A stretch of 64,000 nt of DNA from UBA6120 sp964639215 (GCA_964639215.1 CAZXCV010000002.1:1-64000), one strand, 5' to 3'. Counted from the stretch's first letter, positions 51,401 to 60,126 are shown. Numbers and translations: made by a program. The notes: generated by a model from the letters alone, not told the origin.

Positions 51401-52326
51401 AAGTCGGAGAAGCTGTGGGCATTATCGCCGCTCAATCAATTGGCGAACCAGGTACTCAGTTAACGATGCGGACATTCCACGAAGGTGGTATTGCTGGTCG
51501 CAACATTACCGATGGTCTCCCACGTGTTCAGGAAATTTTTGAAGCGCGAACACCAAAGGGCGAAGCAGTCATTAGCGCAATATATGGCAAAGTCGTTGCC
51601 ATCGACGAAAATGGTGGCCGTTTCAATGTCCGCGTTGCCTCAGAAAATGATGCTCGCGACTACGCGACAAACTTTGGCGCACGGCTCCGTGTTCAAGTTG
51701 GTGATGAAGTGCATCCAGGCCAAAAGATTTCTGAAGGCGCCATTTATCCAAAAGATCTCCTAAAATATGCCGATGTTAATGCGGTACAAAAATATATCAT
51801 CAAAGAAGTTCAAAAAGTATATCAAGGTAATGGCGCGAACATCGCTGATAAACATATCGAAGTAATCGTGCGACAAATGCTTCGTAAATTAATCGTCATT
51901 GATGGCGGTGATACAGACCTGATTCCAGGCACACGCGTTGACATTAACGTCTTCACTGAGAAAAATGCCCTGGCTTTGGCAGAAGGAAAAGTCCCTGCAG
52001 TTGGTATTCCACGTCTTCTTGGCATTGCTAAATCCGCCCTAGAAACAGAATCGTTCTTATCAGCGGCTTCATTTCAAGAAACGACACGTGTTTTAACCGA
52101 TGCGGCGATTAAAGGCAAAACCGATGTCTTACATGGACTCAAGGAAAATGTCATAACTGGTAAAATGATTCCCGCTGGTCGTGGATTGAAAACGGAAGAA
52201 GATCGTCAAGATTTAATTTCCGATTTTTCAGTCGAGGAATTCATGCGCAATATTCGCAACAACTACCGTGAAAGCCACGAACAGTGGATGGAGCAGTTCG
52301 ACGATCAGCTGCCACTTGACGAATAA
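48433..52326 (+). CDS. rpoC: DNA-directed RNA polymerase subunit beta'
   Basis: RpoC carries the catalytic magnesium and the clamp. The 1297-residue protein has the N-terminal zinc ribbon (C60, C62, C75, C78), the lid/rudder region, the catalytic NADFDGDQM (about 493-501), the bridge helix and trigger loop region (GEPGTQLTMRTFHEGG, about 1003-1018) and a second zinc site with CESKDGICKKC. GAGGAAG precedes the ATG, 17 bases after rpoB. No large lineage insertions were noticed. Confidence 0.97.
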   Translation: MFDINRITKIRVGLASPESIRSWSYGEVLKPETINYRSQKPEMQGLFCEKIFGPSKDYECHCGKYKKQRYAGVVCEKCGVEVMTKDARRERMGHIELATPCAHIWYVKGIPSRIALVLDINAKQLEEIVYLAGSTLICLNPGASKILKYRQVIDEKTGRIDFVAVIKEFMEALEGTYEGSRAQEYIEKLENRAEPINFEVITGFISKHTGAEFGEGAEAIKRLLKEVNLDREGEAIEKELRECTTQRRAKLTKRLEIVESFRQSGNRPEWMVLDVLPVIPPDLRPMLQLDGGRFATSDLNDLYRRLIARNRRLKNLINIKAPTTMLRNEKRMLQEAVDALIDNGRRGKPVLSSGGSGRELKSLSSALKGKQGRFRQNLLGKRVDYSGRSVIAVGPDLKMYECGLPREMAIQLLRPFIAGLLIERGFATSHKQADKKVDNYDEIVFDILEEIISKHPVLLNRAPTLHRLGIQAFQPKLVEGRAIRLHPLVCTGFNADFDGDQMAVHVPLSKAAQEEALNLMLASNNILGPKDGLPIATPSQDMVIGNFYLTMEQTKDDFLRKAATSRKMGDVNQAELYELYATSEGKVFRNIEEVNLAFATKQVHLHNRIALPGRALRKDGFTPAMNEGYLLTSVGKVFFNSIFPADFPYLNNKNSANLKVDLMEYFVPKGTNIPEVIAAKKVLTPYGSKDLAEIIKEVFNRYGTSKTSAILDKMKDQGFRFATQSGLTVALSDILVLDNKKELIKAGDDRVNTIQEQFEQGLLTDEERYQQVVTVWKDDVQAQIKNAVITMMQNSNDNPLNIIFNSGARGKASNFQQLIGYRGLMSKPSGRFIELPIRSSFREGLSIAEFFIATHGARKVGADTALKTADSGYLTRKLVDVAQDVIIREEDCHTDRGSNVFTIMDSSRQAVITPLYNRLVGRYTLTDVAHPDTGEIIVPADHLMDEQDARKIVDAGVTDVMIRSVFGCESKDGICKKCYGRNLATGKLVEVGEAVGIIAAQSIGEPGTQLTMRTFHEGGIAGRNITDGLPRVQEIFEARTPKGEAVISAIYGKVVAIDENGGRFNVRVASENDARDYATNFGARLRVQVGDEVHPGQKISEGAIYPKDLLKYADVNAVQKYIIKEVQKVYQGNGANIADKHIEVIVRQMLRKLIVIDGGDTDLIPGTRVDINVFTEKNALALAEGKVPAVGIPRLLGIAKSALETESFLSAASFQETTRVLTDAAIKGKTDVLHGLKENVITGKMIPAGRGLKTEEDRQDLISDFSVEEFMRNIRNNYRESHEQWMEQFDDQLPLDE

Positions 52327-52332
52327 GCAAGT

Positions 52333-52360
52333 AAAGCGTGGATAAAACCACGCTTTTTTT
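52333..52360 (+). terminator. Rho-independent terminator after rpoC
   Basis: AAAGCGTGG (52333-52341) pairs with CCACGCTTT (52348-52356) around ATAAAA, and the T tract runs to 52360. It starts 6 bases after the rpoC stop. Confidence 0.93.
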
Positions 52361-52383
52361 AAATCATTAACTCATATTTGTTG

Positions 52384-52389
52384 TATAGT
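52384..52389 (+). promoter_or_regulatory. -10 box abutting the NCS2 permease start
   Basis: TATAGT ends 6 bases before ATG 52396, so the transcript would begin at or next to the start codon. No ribosome binding site is present. The ten bases TTTGTTGTAT here are the same as before the HAD gene at 33116. Confidence 0.45.
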
Positions 52390-52395
52390 AATCAT

Positions 52396-53772
52396 ATGAA
52401 AGATTCCCAGGTAAAAACGCAACAAAAGCTCGGTTTTACAAATGCTTTTCGTCAATTTGGCGCACTGTTTGGCTGGTCGCTTTTAGTTGCTAGCGCTGCC
52501 AATATCGGATTATCACCGCTATTAGTCGGAATTGCCATCGCCACGATTGGACTCGTAATATTTTTAAGGCGCCAATTTCCATTTATTGTCACTCCATCGT
52601 TTGTTTTTTTGCCCGCTCTCGTTATATTTATGCGTGGCTATGAAACATTAGCAATTGGTTCGCCTGCCTGGAATTTTCGACTAGGTGGATTGCTCGTTTC
52701 ATTTTGGATCAGTGGATTGCTATATATTTTGATGGCGACTTTAGTGCGTCAAATCGGTATTAAAAAGATGCGGCGAATTTTTTCACCGACATTTAGTGGT
52801 ATCCTCATCGTGTTTTTGACGTTAGCGTTATTACCACGCGTTTTCATCTTTGGCTATTACGAACCATCGCTACTCGAACCAACGCAAAGTTATAAGTTCA
52901 TCATTATCGGTCTTGCCTCATTTATGGGATATTTGTTTGCGACGGCGCTCGCAAAGAAACCGGGCACCCAGGCTAGTTATGCCATCCTACTCGGTTTGGT
53001 CAGTGGATTACTCGTCGCGACGATTATTGATGCAATTGAGTTACTGTGGTTAAGCCAAACGATTGAAGCGACGATTTTATTCCGCATGTTTACGGCCATT
53101 GATGTTCCATTAACGATTTTTCATCACCCCGAAATAAATTTTGGATTTTGGCAATATCTCCATTTTGACATTGAGAGTCTTTTACTAATTGTTCCACTCA
53201 CGCTAGTGACAATTGGCGAACATATGCACGCGATGACGATTTATGCGCTCAAAGACCCTGAATTAGTCACGAGTCCTCACGCCGACAAAACCTTGTTAAC
53301 CGAAGGATTAAGCGTCATGGTCGGTGGCATGATTACGGGGTATCCATTTGTGATCAGCGAAGACACCGTGAAAATGACGATGCATTCAAAAAAAGCCCAT
53401 CCTCTCGTATTAATTGGTGTGGCGATTATCATCATGGTTATTGGAATATTCATGCCGGTTACTTATTATTTGCAGCTTATCCCTTTGCCAATCATTGGTG
53501 GTGTCTTATTGGCAGTACTCGGTTTCGAAGCCGTTAAAGGCTTTAGTCGCGTCGCGCGATTGGTTCATGATGATTTACATCCACAAGCGACGGCTTTAGG
53601 ACTATTAGTGCTTGGGCTTGGGATGCTCTTAGCAATTATGGAGTTTGTCAGTGATTTTTTAGGAAACACAACGTTTCGAATTATGATTGGTACGACCCCG
53701 ATTCCAAGCTTTCTGATCATTGTCATCATTGCCTTTGTTTTCAATTTACTCGTGCCAAAATTAGTGGAGTGA
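52396..53772 (+). CDS. NCS2 family nucleobase (uracil/xanthine type) permease
   Basis: This is a nucleobase:proton symporter of the UraA/xanthine permease group. The 458-residue protein has about fourteen hydrophobic segments and the family's conserved glutamate in TIGEHMHA (about E275), followed by a loop and the GGMITGYPFVI-like second motif (about 314-324). Start 52396 was preferred over an in-frame TTG at 52378 that falls inside the -10 region. Which base it imports cannot be told. Its stop overlaps the start region of the next gene. Confidence 0.85.
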   Translation: MKDSQVKTQQKLGFTNAFRQFGALFGWSLLVASAANIGLSPLLVGIAIATIGLVIFLRRQFPFIVTPSFVFLPALVIFMRGYETLAIGSPAWNFRLGGLLVSFWISGLLYILMATLVRQIGIKKMRRIFSPTFSGILIVFLTLALLPRVFIFGYYEPSLLEPTQSYKFIIIGLASFMGYLFATALAKKPGTQASYAILLGLVSGLLVATIIDAIELLWLSQTIEATILFRMFTAIDVPLTIFHHPEINFGFWQYLHFDIESLLLIVPLTLVTIGEHMHAMTIYALKDPELVTSPHADKTLLTEGLSVMVGGMITGYPFVISEDTVKMTMHSKKAHPLVLIGVAIIIMVIGIFMPVTYYLQLIPLPIIGGVLLAVLGFEAVKGFSRVARLVHDDLHPQATALGLLVLGLGMLLAIMEFVSDFLGNTTFRIMIGTTPIPSFLIIVIIAFVFNLLVPKLVE

Positions 53773-53777
53773 TGGCA

Positions 53778-55346
53778 ATGAAACGGCAAATTGTGGTTTT
53801 TCTGACCATTTGTGGTCTCATGTTACTCGGCCGTGACGCTCCTTTGCAACCAAGTAGCGGCTCATCGAGTTTCTCTTATCCCTCAAGTTTTACATCAGGA
53901 GATTATGTTACGACCTATCGACAAGTTCGCTATGCGCAAGGATATAAATCAGCGACGCCGACAAGTGGTGATGTCCCAATTCTTGTAATTCCTGTTTCTT
54001 TTTCGGACTATCCCTGCAGTGGTATCGATGGTGGCTGTGATGTCGTGCGTGAAGATATTCGCCAATCATTTTTCGGCGAAGCCCAAGCGATGCGATGGCA
54101 CTCGGTCGCTTCGTTTTATGAAACGTCGAGCTATGGACAGTTGCGTTTCACCGGTGTCGTCAGCGATTGGTTCACCCCACCGATTACGGCAACGCAACTG
54201 CTTGATAAAATCCAATATGGCGTAACCCAAGATGTCTTACGTCCGGCTATTGATTGGTATCGGACGACCTATGATGATAGTCTTGAACAATTTGACGCTG
54301 ATGATGATGGTTTTCTTGATGCCGTCTATCTTGTCTATTCCGTACCAGCACACGGGCATGAAGAAATTTTTGTTGATGAAGATCGCATTTTTTGGGCTTA
54401 TACCACGTATGACAGTATGGCGATTGCTAGTCTCAGTTTGCCGTCACCATTTAATTATGGTTGGTCAAGCTACGATTTTATGTATAAAGATGGTTGGTAC
54501 GAACGCGATGAGAAGGGGCGTTTACTCCGCGATGATGACGATGAACCTGTTTTTCATCCATATACGGACACGCTTGGTCGCTTATTACCTGATGCGCACA
54601 CTTTCATCCATGAAATGGGTCATTTTCTCGGATTGACCGATTATTATACTTACGATTATAAAGATGGTGATTGGGGTGCCGCAGGCACACTCGATATGAT
54701 GGATTACAATGTCGGAGATCATAATGCCTTTAGTAAATCGTTATTGTCATGGATTACCCCAACGATTGTCACCGAGCCAGATACGTTTACAATCCGACCA
54801 TTAGTAACTCATGGTGAGGCGTTACTCATCCCAATTACTTATCGAGGCACATTGCTCGGGGAGTATTTACTCGTTGAATATTATCAACCGACTTCATTGA
54901 ACCAAAAAGATTCGATTGAACCATTTGCTGGATATTATCCACGCTTGTTCACGAATCCGGGCATTAAAATTTATCATGTTGACGCCCGCATCGGTAAATT
55001 TGTCTATAATCGTGGCCGCTACGAATTAAGTGATTATGTGGAAGAAATTGGCGTAAGAACAAGCCAAGTTTATTATGGAATCGCCCATAGCAACACGGCA
55101 TCGCGCAGTGCTTTTCCACAATATAAGCTTATTCATTTACTCGAAAAATCCGGATCACTTAGTTTTCGTCACGGTCATTATGCTAGTAATACTTCGTTAT
55201 TTTATGAAGGCGATGCGTTTGATATGAACAATTTCGCAACGTTTACATTCAATGGTGGCCAAGCTTTCCCTTACAATATTTATATCGATGAAATAAATAA
55301 TGAATTTGCCTCGATTCGCATTGAGCAACGCATCAATGAAAACTAA
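53778..55346 (+). CDS. exported M6-type metalloprotease, copy 1
   Basis: The 522-residue protein has a signal-like N-terminus (KRQ then a hydrophobic run to about residue 18), a calcium-site-like DADDDGFLDAVYLVY segment (about 172-186), and the zinc motif HEMGHFLGLTD at 278-288, which is HExxHxxGxxD as in M6 peptidases (immune inhibitor A group). A met-turn candidate LDMMDYNVGD follows about 25 residues later. It is probably secreted; the lipobox is not convincing. GGAG lies 8 bases before ATG 53778; ATG 53772 is also in frame. The downstream paralogue overlaps its 3' end. Confidence 0.85.
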   Translation: MKRQIVVFLTICGLMLLGRDAPLQPSSGSSSFSYPSSFTSGDYVTTYRQVRYAQGYKSATPTSGDVPILVIPVSFSDYPCSGIDGGCDVVREDIRQSFFGEAQAMRWHSVASFYETSSYGQLRFTGVVSDWFTPPITATQLLDKIQYGVTQDVLRPAIDWYRTTYDDSLEQFDADDDGFLDAVYLVYSVPAHGHEEIFVDEDRIFWAYTTYDSMAIASLSLPSPFNYGWSSYDFMYKDGWYERDEKGRLLRDDDDEPVFHPYTDTLGRLLPDAHTFIHEMGHFLGLTDYYTYDYKDGDWGAAGTLDMMDYNVGDHNAFSKSLLSWITPTIVTEPDTFTIRPLVTHGEALLIPITYRGTLLGEYLLVEYYQPTSLNQKDSIEPFAGYYPRLFTNPGIKIYHVDARIGKFVYNRGRYELSDYVEEIGVRTSQVYYGIAHSNTASRSAFPQYKLIHLLEKSGSLSFRHGHYASNTSLFYEGDAFDMNNFATFTFNGGQAFPYNIYIDEINNEFASIRIEQRINEN

Positions 55347-56898
55347 ACATCTTTCGATTACTTGTAGTTTGTTAATGCTCACGGCAATTTTGTCGGGTTG
55401 CACTTTAACTGATGTCGTGATTCGGCCATATGAGGCGGTGCTTCGCGACCAAGTTATCATCGGAAGTGAGTATGGTCATTACTACCGCCCAGCCACATAT
55501 GATGAAAATTTTACGGACTTGCGACGCAGCCATCCAAATAATAGTCAACGGACGATGACGCTTGAAACGACGGGTGAACAGCGGTTATTGGTCATTCCGG
55601 TTGATTTCACTGATTATCGAGCTGAACGATTAGATGAAGGACCAGTCAACAGTCGGCGTCTCTTGCAAAATGCCTTTTTTGGTGAATCGGCAACGACACA
55701 ATGGGAATCCCTCGCGAGTTTTTATCATCGCTCCAGCTACCAACAATTGGCAATTTCCGGCTTTGTCAGCGACTGGTATCAAAGCAATGAAGTAGCAGCG
55801 AGCATAGCTAGCTCTGGTAGCAAAACAGTGACAACTGAGCGCATTCTAAAAGCCGCGGTCGAATGGTATCGTAACACGTATGATGACATCAATTCATTTG
55901 ATGCGAATGACGATGGTTACCTCGACGCTGTTTTTCTGGTTTATGCCGCCCCTTATGTCAATAATAATTCCGTTTTTTGGGCCTTTACATCGTTTGACAC
56001 AGGTGTTGATGGTAGTCTTCGGATTGGTAATCCCATCGCTAATGCATATGTATGGGCAAGTTATCATTTTTTAAATGTCTATCGACAAAAGGGCGATCCC
56101 CATACATTTATTCATGAATTTGGTCACTTGCTCGGACTGACAGACTATTACAATACCTCGGCGATACCTGTGAATTTTTCACAGTTGAGCACGCTGGATT
56201 CCGATTTTAAACGTTACCAATATCTACATGGTCCCACTGGCAAAGTCGACATGATGGATTATTCAATTGGTGATCATACGACATTATCAAAAATGTTGCT
56301 GAATTGGACAAAACCATACGTCGTGACGGGACAGGGCACAATCACAATTGCCCCATTTGTCAGCAGTGGGGATACGATTATCATCGCAAATGATTGGAAC
56401 GGAAAAGCGTTTGATGAGTATTTGGCCCTTGAATTTTACGCGCCGCTTGGTCTTAATTATGTCGATTCAGAGCGGGCTTATGGGCATGACCACGCTCGGT
56501 TAATGGGTAATTTCGGGCTCAAAGTTTACCACGTTGATGCAAGAGCGAGCTACCACGCCACAAATAACGACTTATTTTTAGGTTATGAAGATGATTTTTC
56601 AAGTGATAATTTACCACCCATAAATACGTCATATCGTACGATTGCTCATACTAATACATATTCGACAACGATTAACGAACATTTGATTTATCGGTTACTT
56701 GAAAAAGGCGAATCGAAAACATTCTTGCAAGGATCGATGGCAACTAATGCCACGCTTTACTATGAAGGCGATACGTTTGGCATCACGGATTTTAGTGATT
56801 TTACCTTTAATGATGGCACGAGCTTGCCATTTACGTTTAAAATCGATGCCATGAATCGTTATCAAGCAACAATCACGTTTAGTGCAAAAATATCATGA
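55336..56898 (+). CDS. M6-type metalloprotease lipoprotein, copy 2
   Basis: The 520-residue protein starts with a lipoprotein signal (hydrophobic run ending in the lipobox LSGC, Cys near residue 21), then the same domain plan as the upstream gene: FDANDDGYLDAVFLVY (about 188-203), zinc motif HEFGHLLGLTD (260-270), then VDMMDYSIGD after a longer insert. The C-terminal halves of the two proteins match in order (HVDAR, LIYRLLEKGES, YEGDTF). So this is a tandem duplicate, tethered to the membrane while copy 1 seems released. It overlaps copy 1 by 11 bases. Confidence 0.87.
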   Translation: MKTKHLSITCSLLMLTAILSGCTLTDVVIRPYEAVLRDQVIIGSEYGHYYRPATYDENFTDLRRSHPNNSQRTMTLETTGEQRLLVIPVDFTDYRAERLDEGPVNSRRLLQNAFFGESATTQWESLASFYHRSSYQQLAISGFVSDWYQSNEVAASIASSGSKTVTTERILKAAVEWYRNTYDDINSFDANDDGYLDAVFLVYAAPYVNNNSVFWAFTSFDTGVDGSLRIGNPIANAYVWASYHFLNVYRQKGDPHTFIHEFGHLLGLTDYYNTSAIPVNFSQLSTLDSDFKRYQYLHGPTGKVDMMDYSIGDHTTLSKMLLNWTKPYVVTGQGTITIAPFVSSGDTIIIANDWNGKAFDEYLALEFYAPLGLNYVDSERAYGHDHARLMGNFGLKVYHVDARASYHATNNDLFLGYEDDFSSDNLPPINTSYRTIAHTNTYSTTINEHLIYRLLEKGESKTFLQGSMATNATLYYEGDTFGITDFSDFTFNDGTSLPFTFKIDAMNRYQATITFSAKIS

Positions 56899-56905
56899 AT
56901 TTTTC

Positions 56906-56934
56906 TTGCATTTAAAAAACGGGCTCGCTATACT
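56906..56934 (+). promoter_or_regulatory. rpsL operon promoter
   Basis: TTGCAT at 56906-56911 and TATACT at 56929-56934 are 17 bases apart. The leader to rpsL is about 105 bases. Confidence 0.75.
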
Positions 56935-56960
56935 TGACTAGGACAAAAATCTCCCATTAG

Positions 56961-57027
56961 TGACCGGTGACGGTCATTTTAAAAAGATGGCGATTGATAC
57001 ACCGGGAATTGTGTACCTTAACACAAT
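56961..57027 (+). ncRNA. two-hairpin leader of the rpsL operon
   Basis: TGACCG (56961-56966) pairs with CGGTCA (56971-56976) around GTGA and is followed by TTTT; ATTGTGT (57008-57014) pairs with ACACAAT (57021-57027) around ACCTTA. The ribosome binding site GAAGGAG lies 8 bases beyond the second hairpin. The role is unknown; autogenous control by S12 or S7 is possible by position. Confidence 0.45.
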
Positions 57028-57046
57028 ATTAACAGAAGGAGCAAAT

Positions 57047-57466
57047 ATGCCAACAATTAATCAGTTAGTCCGCGACGGACGCACCAAATCCGAATTCAAA
57101 ACAAAATCACCAGCCCTCGGCAAACGCTGGAACTCACTCCAAAAGCGCTCGAGCAATCAAAACTCTGCTCAAAAGCGGGGCGTGTGTACCCGTGTTGGAA
57201 CGATGACCCCGAAGAAACCGAACTCAGCTCTACGTAAGTATGCACGTGTCCGGTTATCCAATGGTTACGAAGTCACCGCATATATTGGTGGCGAAGGTCA
57301 TAACTTACAAGAACACTCAACCGTGATGCTTCGCGGTGGTCGTGTTAAAGACTTACCAGGCGTCCGCTATCATATCATCCGGGGTACACTTGATTGTGCT
57401 GGGATTGAAAAACGGCGGCAAGGCCGCAGCCTTTATGGGACAAAACGCCCCAAAGGCAATGAATAG
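57047..57466 (+). CDS. rpsL: 30S ribosomal protein S12
   Basis: S12 sits at the decoding centre. The 139-residue protein starts PTINQLVRDGR and has the streptomycin-related segment TPKKPNSALRKYARVRL (about 44-60) with lysine at the usual sensitive position, and the GGRVKDLPGVRYH segment (about 94-106). Start 57047 has AGAAGGAG; longer in-frame starts lie in the leader. Length is normal. Confidence 0.98.
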   Translation: MPTINQLVRDGRTKSEFKTKSPALGKRWNSLQKRSSNQNSAQKRGVCTRVGTMTPKKPNSALRKYARVRLSNGYEVTAYIGGEGHNLQEHSTVMLRGGRVKDLPGVRYHIIRGTLDCAGIEKRRQGRSLYGTKRPKGNE

Positions 57467-57485
57467 GGTATAGGAGGATAACGCA

Positions 57486-57956
57486 ATGCCACGAAAAGGA
57501 CATGTCGCTAAGCGCGATGTTTTACCAGATCCATTATATAGTTCAAAATTAGTCACTCGCTTAATTAACAAAATCATGACAGACGGAAAACGAGGAACCG
57601 CCCAGACGATTCTTTACACCGCTTTCAAGAAAATTGAGCAAAAATCAGGCACGCCAGCCATGGATGTTTTTGCCACGGCCATTAACAATATTATGCCCGA
57701 AGTTGAATTGAAGGCCCGCCGTGTTGGTGCCAGTAATTTACAAGTTCCCATCGAGGTTAGCGCTGAACGAAAAATTACACTTGGGCTTCGTTGGCTCGTC
57801 ACCTATGCCCGGTTGCGCAACGAAAAGACGATGGAAGACAAATTAGCCAATGAAATCATTGACGCCGCTAATCGCACTGGCGCCTCTGTCAAGAAAAGAG
57901 AAGATACCCACAAGATGGCCGAAGCCAATAAAGCTTACGCCCATTATCGGTGGTAA
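57486..57956 (+). CDS. rpsG: 30S ribosomal protein S7
   Basis: S7 nucleates the small-subunit head. The 156-residue protein has RKGHVAKRDVLPDPLYSS at the start, EVKARRVGAS-like segment (ELKARRVGAS, about 75-84), and the C-terminal KREDTHKMAEANKAYAHYRW. AGGAGG lies before the ATG. Length is normal. fusA follows after 12 bases. Confidence 0.98.
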   Translation: MPRKGHVAKRDVLPDPLYSSKLVTRLINKIMTDGKRGTAQTILYTAFKKIEQKSGTPAMDVFATAINNIMPEVELKARRVGASNLQVPIEVSAERKITLGLRWLVTYARLRNEKTMEDKLANEIIDAANRTGASVKKREDTHKMAEANKAYAHYRW

Positions 57957-57968
57957 GAGCAACGATTT

Positions 57969-60047
57969 ATGCTTCGCGAATATGATTTAGACCATACCCG
58001 AAATATCGGGGTCATGGCCCACATCGACGCTGGGAAAACGACGACGACCGAGCGGATTCTTTATTATACCGGTCGCATCCACAAACTTGGCGAAACCCAT
58101 GAGGGAAACGCGACCATGGACTGGATGGTCCAAGAACAAGAACGTGGAATCACAATCACAAGTGCGGCAACCACGGCTTTTTGGAATGGTCACCGCATTA
58201 ATATCATTGACACCCCTGGGCACGTCGATTTCACCGTTGAAGTCGAACGATCACTGCGTGTTCTCGATGGTGCCGTGACGGTGCTTGATGGAAAAAACGG
58301 CGTGGAACCACAAACTGAAACCGTTTGGCGTCAAGGCACAAAATACGGTGTGCCACGCATTGTATTTGTTAATAAATTAGATGCGATTGGTGCTGATTTT
58401 GACATGTGCGTCGAATCGCTTTATAGTCGCTTGGCGGCCAATGCTGCCGCGATTCAATATCCCGTCGGGTCTGAAAGCAATTTTAATGGCATTATTGATG
58501 TAATCGAAAAAGTACAATACAACTACACGGCTAATCGTGATGATCGTCCAACACCGAGTAAAATCGATGCCGCATACGTTGAAAAAATCGAAGAGTTACA
58601 CCAAATTTTAATGGAAAAATTAGCGCAATTCGATGATGATTTGATGATGCAAGTTCTTGAAGGGCAAGCACCTTCAATCGCTGACATCAAACGCGTGATT
58701 AGACGCGCGGTCCTTACCGGTGAATTTTTCCCGGTTCTATGTGGATCAGCCTATAAAAATAAGGGCGTCCAGTTACTGCTTGATGCCGTCATCGATTACC
58801 TGCCAAGTCCCCACGAAATCCCTCATGCAAAAGCAACCTTACCAGATGGAACGGTAACTGAAGTCATTCCCGATGATGACGCACCGGTCGCTGCCTTAGC
58901 TTTCAAAATCGCGACTGATCCTTTTATTGGAAGACTCGCATATGTTCGCGTTTATACGGGGACGCTCAAGTCGGGTTCCTACATTTATAACACGACTAAA
59001 GGCGTGAAAGAACGAATTGGCCGCCTTGTGCTTATGCATGCAAATCATCGGCAAGAAGTCGATGAATTACACGCTGGTGATATCGGTGCCGTCGTTGGCC
59101 TCAAAAATACAATCACCGGTGATACACTAGTCGATGAACGCAAGCGGATACTCTTAGAAAAAATGGAATTCCCGGCGCCAGTAATTGAACAAGCGGTCGA
59201 ACCAAAAACGAAGGCCGATCAAGAAAAAATGACGGTCGCTCTCGTGAAACTTGCTGAAGAAGACCCAACGTTTAAAATGCATACGAATGCCGAAACCGGC
59301 CAAACGATTATCGCCGGTGTTGGTGAATTGCATCTCGATATTATCGTCGATCGTCTCAAACGTGAATTTAACGTTCAAGTTAACGTTGGAGCACCACAAG
59401 TGGGCTATCGCGAAACGATTCGCGGCAGTGCCGAATGCGAAGGTAAATACGTTCGTCAAAGTGGTGGACGTGGTCAATATGGTCATGTTTGGATTCGATT
59501 TGAACCAAACGAACATAAGGGCTTTGAATTTGTCGATGCCGTAATCGGTGGCGTTGTTCCTCGCGAATACATTAAACCGACGATGGAAGGCCTCAAGGAA
59601 TCGCTTGAACGTGGTCTCGTGGCTGGCTATCCCGTCATTGACATTAAGGCGACACTATTTGATGGTAGTTATCACGATGTCGACTCGTCTGAAGGTGCCT
59701 ACCGCATCGCGGCTAGCTTGGCACTGAAAGAAGCGAGCAAAAAGTGCGATCCAGTAATTCTCGAACCAATCATGCGCATTGAAGTCACCGTGCCCGAACA
59801 ATATTATGGCGATGTCTTAGGTGATATTGCCAGACGTCGTGGTCAAATGGTTGGCGAATCACAACGCGGCAACGCTAAGGTCATTGATGCTGACGTCCCA
59901 CTTGCGCAAATGTTTGGATATGTAACTGATTTACGGTCAATTACACAAGGTCGTGGCAACTACAGTATGCGCTTCGACCACTACGGCGAGACACCCCGCT
60001 ACGTCGCCGATGAAATCATCAAAAAAGCTGGCGGAACCCCACGGTAG
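57969..60047 (+). CDS. fusA: translation elongation factor G
   Basis: EF-G moves tRNAs and mRNA after peptide transfer. The 692-residue protein has the GTPase motifs AHIDAGKTT (17-25), DTPGHVDF (about 81-88) and NKLD (about 135-138), and domains II to V in order, with GRGQYGHVWI (about 498) in domain IV. The ribosome binding site is weak (AGAGC), so coupling with rpsG is likely. Length is normal. Confidence 0.98.
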   Translation: MLREYDLDHTRNIGVMAHIDAGKTTTTERILYYTGRIHKLGETHEGNATMDWMVQEQERGITITSAATTAFWNGHRINIIDTPGHVDFTVEVERSLRVLDGAVTVLDGKNGVEPQTETVWRQGTKYGVPRIVFVNKLDAIGADFDMCVESLYSRLAANAAAIQYPVGSESNFNGIIDVIEKVQYNYTANRDDRPTPSKIDAAYVEKIEELHQILMEKLAQFDDDLMMQVLEGQAPSIADIKRVIRRAVLTGEFFPVLCGSAYKNKGVQLLLDAVIDYLPSPHEIPHAKATLPDGTVTEVIPDDDAPVAALAFKIATDPFIGRLAYVRVYTGTLKSGSYIYNTTKGVKERIGRLVLMHANHRQEVDELHAGDIGAVVGLKNTITGDTLVDERKRILLEKMEFPAPVIEQAVEPKTKADQEKMTVALVKLAEEDPTFKMHTNAETGQTIIAGVGELHLDIIVDRLKREFNVQVNVGAPQVGYRETIRGSAECEGKYVRQSGGRGQYGHVWIRFEPNEHKGFEFVDAVIGGVVPREYIKPTMEGLKESLERGLVAGYPVIDIKATLFDGSYHDVDSSEGAYRIAASLALKEASKKCDPVILEPIMRIEVTVPEQYYGDVLGDIARRRGQMVGESQRGNAKVIDADVPLAQMFGYVTDLRSITQGRGNYSMRFDHYGETPRYVADEIIKKAGGTPR

Positions 60048-60051
60048 TAAG

Positions 60052-60067
60052 TCAATACTTGTATTGA
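60052..60067. repeat. short palindrome between fusA and tuf
   Basis: TCAATAC and GTATTGA are perfect inverted copies around TT, starting 5 bases after the fusA stop, followed by TTT. It could be a weak terminator for fusA or part of the tuf promoter region; the 2-base loop makes it poor as a hairpin. Confidence 0.4.
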
Positions 60068-60090
60068 TTTTATACAATAATTGCTATAAT
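60064..60090 (+). promoter_or_regulatory. tuf promoter
   Basis: A perfect extended -10 box TG-C-TATAAT (60082-60090) lies 36 bases before the tuf ATG. TTGATT at 60064-60069 is a -35 candidate with 15-base spacing; TTGTAT at 60059-60064 gives 20. tuf can thus be transcribed on its own. Confidence 0.7.
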
Positions 60091-60126
60091 ATGAATTGTT
60101 GAATTGACATAGGAGGAAAATTCTAA

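Noticed and set aside
53769..53777. GTG/ATG starts of protease 1 at 53769 and 53772
   Set aside because: Too close to GGAG; ATG 53778 has better spacing, though 53772 cannot be fully excluded.
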